Source: Chitinophaga sp. XS-30 (lineage in GTDB: Bacteria > Bacteroidota > Bacteroidia > Chitinophagales > Chitinophagaceae). From it: a stretch of 64,000 nucleotides of DNA. The stretch lies in assembly GCF_008086345.1 (NCBI RefSeq), contig NZ_CP043006.1, positions 2,478,032 through 2,542,031 of the forward strand. The letters run 5' to 3'. The notes under the pieces were generated by a model. The model was not told where the DNA came from and searched no databases. It saw only the letters and a list, made by a program, of their open reading frames with translations. Both the position numbers and the translations under genes were made by a program. Every line of letters begins with the position of its first letter. The stretch's first letter is position 1. Below, in pieces: positions 60,047-64,000 of the stretch.

Positions 60047-61966
60047 ATGGGAAAGATTATAGGTATTGACTTAGGAACTACCAACTCTTGCGTTGCCGTA
60101 ATGGAAGGTAACGAACCGGTAGTGATCGCCAACGATGAAGGACGCCGTACGACGCCTTCCGTTGTTGCATTTTTAAAGAACGGCGAAAGGAAGGTCGGTG
60201 ACCCCGCAAAGCGTCAGGCTATCACCAACCCCCACAACACCATTATGTCTGTGAAGCGTTTCATGGGCCGTCATTTTGATGAAGTATCGAACGAAATTCC
60301 CCACTGGAGCTATAAAGTTGCCAAGGGTGACAATAATACCACACGTATTGATATTGATGGCAGGCTGTACACTCCGCAGGAGATATCAGCCATGGTGCTG
60401 CAGAAAATGAAGAAGACGGCGGAAGACTACCTGGGCCAGGAAGTGAACGAAGCGGTGATCACCGTTCCGGCTTACTTCAACGACGCACAGCGCCAGGCTA
60501 CCAAGGAAGCCGGGGAGATCGCAGGCCTTAACGTTCGCCGTATCATCAACGAGCCTACTGCCGCGGCACTGGCTTATGGTATGGATAAAAAGCATCACGA
60601 CAGCATGATCGCGGTATTTGACCTCGGTGGCGGTACTTTCGACATCTCCATCCTCGAACTGGGCGATGGCGTGTTTGAAGTAAAGGCAACCAACGGGGAT
60701 ACGCACCTCGGTGGTGACGACTTCGATAAAGTGATCATGGACTGGCTGGCTGAAGAATTCAAGAAAGACGAGGCCGTAGACCTGCATAAAGACGCGATGG
60801 CATGGCAGCGCCTGAAAGAAGCAGCAGAGAAAGCAAAGATCGAGCTGTCTTCTTCCCAGGAAACCGAGATCAACCTGCCGTATATCACCGCAGTGGACGG
60901 AGTGCCTAAACACCTCGTGAAAAAGCTCACCCGCGCGAAATTCGAGCAGTTGAGCGATACTCTCGTGGAAAGAACACTGGAGCCTTGCCGCAAAGCGCTG
61001 GCAGATTCCGGGCTGGATATATCAAAGATCGATGAAGTGATCCTGGTGGGTGGTTCTACACGTATCCCCCGCATCCAGGAAGTGGTGGAAAAATTCTTCG
61101 GCAAAAAGCCCAACAGAGGCGTAAACCCGGATGAAGTGGTAGCGATCGGCGCAGCTATCCAGGGCGGCGTGCTCACCGGTGAGGTGAAAGATGTACTGCT
61201 GCTGGACGTTACTCCGCTTTCCCTCGGTATCGAGACCATGGGCGGTGTGTTCACCAAGCTCATCGAATCCAACACCACCATCCCCACGAAGAAAAGCGAG
61301 GTATTCTCTACCGCGGCTGACAACCAGCCCAGCGTGGAGATCCATGTACTGCAAGGGGAAAGGCCGATGGCCGCACAGAACAGAACGCTCGGCCGTTTTA
61401 TCCTGAACGATCTGCCCCCCGCACAGCGTGGCGTACCGAAGATCGAAGTGGTATTCGATATCGATGCCAATGGTATCCTGCACGTTACGGCGAAAGACCA
61501 GGGCACCGGGAAATCACAGAATATCCGTATCGAAGCCGGCAGCGGTCTTAATAAAGACGAGATCGAAAAAATGAAAGCCGAGGCGAAAGCCAATGAGGCA
61601 GAAGATAAGGCCGCAAGGGAGAAAGTGGAAAAGATCAACCAGGCAGACAGCCTCATATTCCAGACAGAGAAACAACTGAAGGAGTATGGCGACAAGATCC
61701 CGGCCGAGAAAAAGGCCCCGATCGAAACTGCCCTGGAGCAACTCCGCGAAGCGCAGAAGACGCAGGACCTCACCCAGATCGATGCCGCTACAACAGCATT
61801 GAATACGGCATGGACCGCAGCTTCTGAGGAAATGTACAAAGCATCACAGGCACAGGGCCAACCCGGTCCCGATGCCGGCGGCGCACAAGCAGGTGACCAG
61901 CCTGGCGGGCAGCAGGGTAGCACAGGCGATCAGGTGACGGATGCGGAGTTTGAAGAAGTGAAATAA
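60047..61966 (+). CDS. dnaK: Molecular chaperone DnaK (Hsp70)
   Basis: The ATG at 60047 ([21 protein letters not shown]) is the conserved start; a longer in-frame upstream stretch is not conserved. The 639-residue chaperone has the ATPase domain ([37 protein letters not shown]) and the substrate-binding domain ([15 protein letters not shown]), with an acidic Gly/Gln-rich tail. AAAAAGGAG about 15-20 bp before the ATG could serve as ribosome site. A small hairpin CCGCT/AGCGG (60003-60007, 60011-60015) lies in the leader. dnaJ and grpE are not adjacent; no CIRCE element seen. Confidence 0.97.
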   Translation: MGKIIGIDLGTTNSCVAVMEGNEPVVIANDEGRRTTPSVVAFLKNGERKVGDPAKRQAITNPHNTIMSVKRFMGRHFDEVSNEIPHWSYKVAKGDNNTTRIDIDGRLYTPQEISAMVLQKMKKTAEDYLGQEVNEAVITVPAYFNDAQRQATKEAGEIAGLNVRRIINEPTAAALAYGMDKKHHDSMIAVFDLGGGTFDISILELGDGVFEVKATNGDTHLGGDDFDKVIMDWLAEEFKKDEAVDLHKDAMAWQRLKEAAEKAKIELSSSQETEINLPYITAVDGVPKHLVKKLTRAKFEQLSDTLVERTLEPCRKALADSGLDISKIDEVILVGGSTRIPRIQEVVEKFFGKKPNRGVNPDEVVAIGAAIQGGVLTGEVKDVLLLDVTPLSLGIETMGGVFTKLIESNTTIPTKKSEVFSTAADNQPSVEIHVLQGERPMAAQNRTLGRFILNDLPPAQRGVPKIEVVFDIDANGILHVTAKDQGTGKSQNIRIEAGSGLNKDEIEKMKAEAKANEAEDKAAREKVEKINQADSLIFQTEKQLKEYGDKIPAEKKAPIETALEQLREAQKTQDLTQIDAATTALNTAWTAASEEMYKASQAQGQPGPDAGGAQAGDQPGGQQGSTGDQVTDAEFEEVK

Positions 61967-61985
61967 TCATTTTCGTGTAATAGCT

Positions 61986-62022
61986 AAGGGAGTGTATCAG
62001 ATCTGATGCACTCCCTTTTTTT
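61986..62022 (+). terminator. Intrinsic terminator of dnaK
   Basis: A long 16-bp self-complementary stem with one G-T wobble (61986-62001 with 62002-62017, hinge at AGATCT) is followed by a T run (to 62022), 20 bp after the dnaK stop. Confidence 0.87.
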
Positions 62023-62045
62023 GTGGGGCGAATGAAGACTTTCAT

Positions 62046-62093
62046 CCTCTGCCCGGATGGTTATTTCTTCCTCTGCCCGGATGATTATTTCTT
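62046..62093. repeat. Tandem 24-bp duplication at the 3' end of the M20 gene
   Basis: Copies 62046-62069 and 62070-62093 are identical except one base (G at 62060, A at 62084). The second copy contains the M20 gene stop codon (TAA at 62087-62085 on the minus strand), so the extra copy lies just downstream of the gene. Confidence 0.85.
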
Positions 62094-63371
62094 CCTCCCG
62101 TAATCAAATATGATATTGCAAAAGGCTTTCACACCCACATCCAGCATGCTGTCGTCAATAAAGAATGATGGGGTGTGGTGGCTTGGCGCTTTTTCGGGGT
62201 CCCGGCCTTTGGGCATTCCGCCCAGCCAGAAGAAAAATGCCGGAGCCTTCGTGCCGTAATAGGAAAAATCCTCCGCTCCCGTTACCCAGGAAGTGATACC
62301 CACCCCGCCGCTTCCGGCAGCCTTTTGCAGGGACGGCAGCACGCTGGCCGTTAATGCCGAATCATTGAAGGTCACCAGCGTTTTCGTATCAATATCCACG
62401 ATCGCTTCCGCGCCAAACGATTCCGCGATCTTTTGGGCCGTCAGGCGGATGCGCCGGTGCACGTCTTTTTGCATATCGCTGTCCAGCGTACGGATCGTTC
62501 CCTCCAGCAGCGCGTCTTCCGGAATGATATTATTGCGCACGCCACTGTGGAACTTGGCCACGGTAATAACAACCGGCGCCGTAACAATATCCGACTGACG
62601 GCTGACGATCGTTTGCAAGCCGCTGATGATCTGTGTGCCTACCATAATGGGGTCAATGCTTTTCCAGGGTGTGGAGCCATGAGCGGGTTTACCTTTGATG
62701 GCGATGGAGAACCAGTCAGCCGAGGCCATCAGCGAACCCGCTTTGTAATGGATATGGCCCGTTTCTATAGCGGAACTGATATGTAGTCCGAATACGGCAT
62801 TCACGCCATCCATCACGCCTTCTTTCACCATCAGCGACGCGCCGCCTTCTTCATCGCCGGGCGCGCCTTCTTCCGCCGGCTGGAAAATGAATTTCACCGT
62901 ACCGGGTATATCCTTTTTCATGGCCGCCAGTACTTCCGCCGTGCCCATCAGTATGGCTACATGGCTATCGTGCCCGCAGGCATGCATAACGGGCACCGTT
63001 TGTCCAAGATACTCCGCTGTAACGGTCGATTTAAAAGGAAGGTCTGACCGCTCCAATACCGGCAGCGCATCCATATCCGCCCGCAAAGCCATAACCGGAC
63101 CGGGTTTTCCGCCCTTCAGTATGCCGATGACGCCTGTTTTAGCTACGCCGGTCTGTACCTCGATGCCGAGGGAACGAAGGTGTTGAGCAATATATTCGGC
63201 CGTTTTGAATTCCCGGTTGGACAATTCAGGGTATTGATGGATATGCCTTCTCCATTCAATGACCTTTGGCAGTACGGCCGTTGCTTTTTTTGCGATCTGT
63301 TGCTGGAAATCCTGTGCCTGTGCGAAAATGAGCGGCAGGGAAGTGAGCAGGAGGGTGAGGAATTGTTTCAT
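62085..63371 (-). CDS. M20-family metallo-amidohydrolase (N-acyl-amino-acid/hippurate hydrolase type), secreted
   Basis: A 428-residue protein with signal peptide (about 1-20, FAQAQ). The metal-ligand motifs are HACGHDSHVAIL near 115 and QPAEEGAPGDEEGG near 150, then HISSAIETG and WVTGAEDFSYYG near 365 for the last ligands. The dimerisation insert (HGSTPWKSIDPIMVGTQIISGLQTIVSRQ) is present. It hydrolyses N-acylated amino acids or related amides in the periplasm. A hydrolase gene lies 38 bp upstream on the same strand. Confidence 0.93.
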   Translation of the reverse strand: MKQFLTLLLTSLPLIFAQAQDFQQQIAKKATAVLPKVIEWRRHIHQYPELSNREFKTAEYIAQHLRSLGIEVQTGVAKTGVIGILKGGKPGPVMALRADMDALPVLERSDLPFKSTVTAEYLGQTVPVMHACGHDSHVAILMGTAEVLAAMKKDIPGTVKFIFQPAEEGAPGDEEGGASLMVKEGVMDGVNAVFGLHISSAIETGHIHYKAGSLMASADWFSIAIKGKPAHGSTPWKSIDPIMVGTQIISGLQTIVSRQSDIVTAPVVITVAKFHSGVRNNIIPEDALLEGTIRTLDSDMQKDVHRRIRLTAQKIAESFGAEAIVDIDTKTLVTFNDSALTASVLPSLQKAAGSGGVGITSWVTGAEDFSYYGTKAPAFFFWLGGMPKGRDPEKAPSHHTPSFFIDDSMLDVGVKAFCNIIFDYGRKK

Positions 63372-63409
63372 GAGATTTTGATTGATCCCATAAATTAAGC
63401 ATTATCCGG

Positions 63410-64000
63410 CTATTTTCCCAGCAGCCAGGTCCATGCGGCATTCAGCTTGTTTTTAGGCACGTATATATCCACCGCTGTCATATTGTGGAATCTGACGGGA
63501 AGGATGGAAGCCGGGGTTGCCGTAGTGCTCAGGGCCTGTGCGCTCAGGGAAGATGCGGCCGCGTCCTGCGGTGCGCCCATCCCCAGGGCCAGCCATCCCT
63601 GCTTCACGATATTGACATGCAGCAGTTCATCCTGCGTATGATGCAGTGCGTAGTATTTTTCACTGCCGGCTGTATTGTTTACCCAGTCCGGTATTTGCCC
63701 GTTGGTGAGCATATCCATTCCCGAGAACATGATCACCCTGCCGACGGGGTAATGTTTGCCGATCACCCCGGCATGCCCCGCGCCCTGTGAGTGCCCGGCA
63801 ATGATGATCTTTTCCCAGGCAGGTTGTGCGCCGTTCAGGTACTGGCCCCACTTTTCATCCGGATGGGCGCTGTGCAGCCAGGCCAGCATCTTTGCGAGGC
63901 GGTTGATGATACTGTTGGCCGCATTCACCTGTATTTCCGGGTGACGGTCTGTTCCGTCAATGATCTCCAGCCTGGCCCGGGAATGCGCTGTGATGTCACC
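63410..64000 (-). CDS. Alpha/beta-hydrolase fold protein, 5' end outside window
   Basis: The frame stays open to the window edge, so only the C-terminal 196 codons are seen; a GTG at 63928 is internal. The nucleophile elbow is GHSQGAGHAGVIGK, and later HHTQDELLHVNIVKQGWLALGM and a FHNMTAVDIYVPKNKLNAAWTWLLGK end follow. It resembles the BPSS1187-type family of Burkholderia and Bacteroidota secreted hydrolases. Function unknown. It is upstream of the M20 gene by 38 bp and probably co-transcribed. Confidence 0.78.
   Translation of the reverse strand, partial: GDITAHSRARLEIIDGTDRHPEIQVNAANSIINRLAKMLAWLHSAHPDEKWGQYLNGAQPAWEKIIIAGHSQGAGHAGVIGKHYPVGRVIMFSGMDMLTNGQIPDWVNNTAGSEKYYALHHTQDELLHVNIVKQGWLALGMGAPQDAAASSLSAQALSTTATPASILPVRFHNMTAVDIYVPKNKLNAAWTWLLGK

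Overview
The window comes from a member of the Bacteroidota, most likely the family Chitinophagaceae (Chitinophaga or a close relative). The evidence is a SusC/SusD pair, GH97, GH43 and GH92 enzymes, a type IX secretion C-terminal domain, DUF4407 and DUF4920 proteins, a LytS/LytTR two-component pair, an orphan FecR-like protein, few Shine-Dalgarno sites, and many promoters of the Bacteroidota TAnnTTTG (-7) type, several with a TTG element about 20 bp upstream. Both strands are densely coded. I saw no rRNA, tRNA, CRISPR array, transposase or integrase.

Layout. 1-6.7 kb: the end of a polysaccharide utilisation locus, with a truncated susC-like gene, susD-like, a convergent GH97 and a ricin-lectin/GH43 lipoprotein. 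7.0-10.2 kb: an SDR-SDR-AraC-hydrolase cluster behind a 21-bp-spaced direct repeat that looks like an AraC operator. 10.5-19.0 kb: a Gfo/Idh/MocA oxidoreductase, a PhnB-like protein, a lone ABC ATPase, an SMP-30 and gamma-glutamyltransferase pair, a PL14-like lipoprotein and a CPA1 Na+/H+ antiporter. 19.0-24.5 kb: a candidate structured small RNA, then a three-gene operon on the minus strand for two tail-fibre-like surface proteins and a T9SS cargo protein. 24.8-30.7 kb: a GH92 alpha-mannosidase, a fatty-acid desaturase, a small YtxH-like protein and the aguB-aguA putrescine operon. 30.8-34.3 kb: histidine kinase, DUF4407 coiled-coil membrane protein and LytTR regulator in one operon.

34.3-50.3 kb is mostly housekeeping: a lipocalin-like lipoprotein, DUF4920, VOC, recQ, a sugar isomerase-like Tat lipoprotein, an orphan FecR-like protein, proline dehydrogenase, thyA-folA (overlapping), dnaG, a thiolase, pdhB and cysE-cysM. 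50.5-53.4 kb holds an NtrC-type regulator whose HTH is displaced into the -1 frame at a run of nine A, a hydrolase overlapping its true end, and a MerR/B12-binding regulator. 53.6-64.0 kb holds lepB, cdd, a TPR protein, argS, an OmpA-family protein, dnaK, an M20 amidohydrolase and a truncated alpha/beta-hydrolase that runs off the window.

The items most worth a second look are the A9 frameshift in the NtrC-type regulator, the kinase-DUF4407-regulator trio, the tail-fibre-like surface operon, the structured element at 19.1 kb, the second possible small-RNA locus at 35.5-35.7 kb, and the terminator-like hairpin at the predicted 5' end of the ABC ATPase mRNA.
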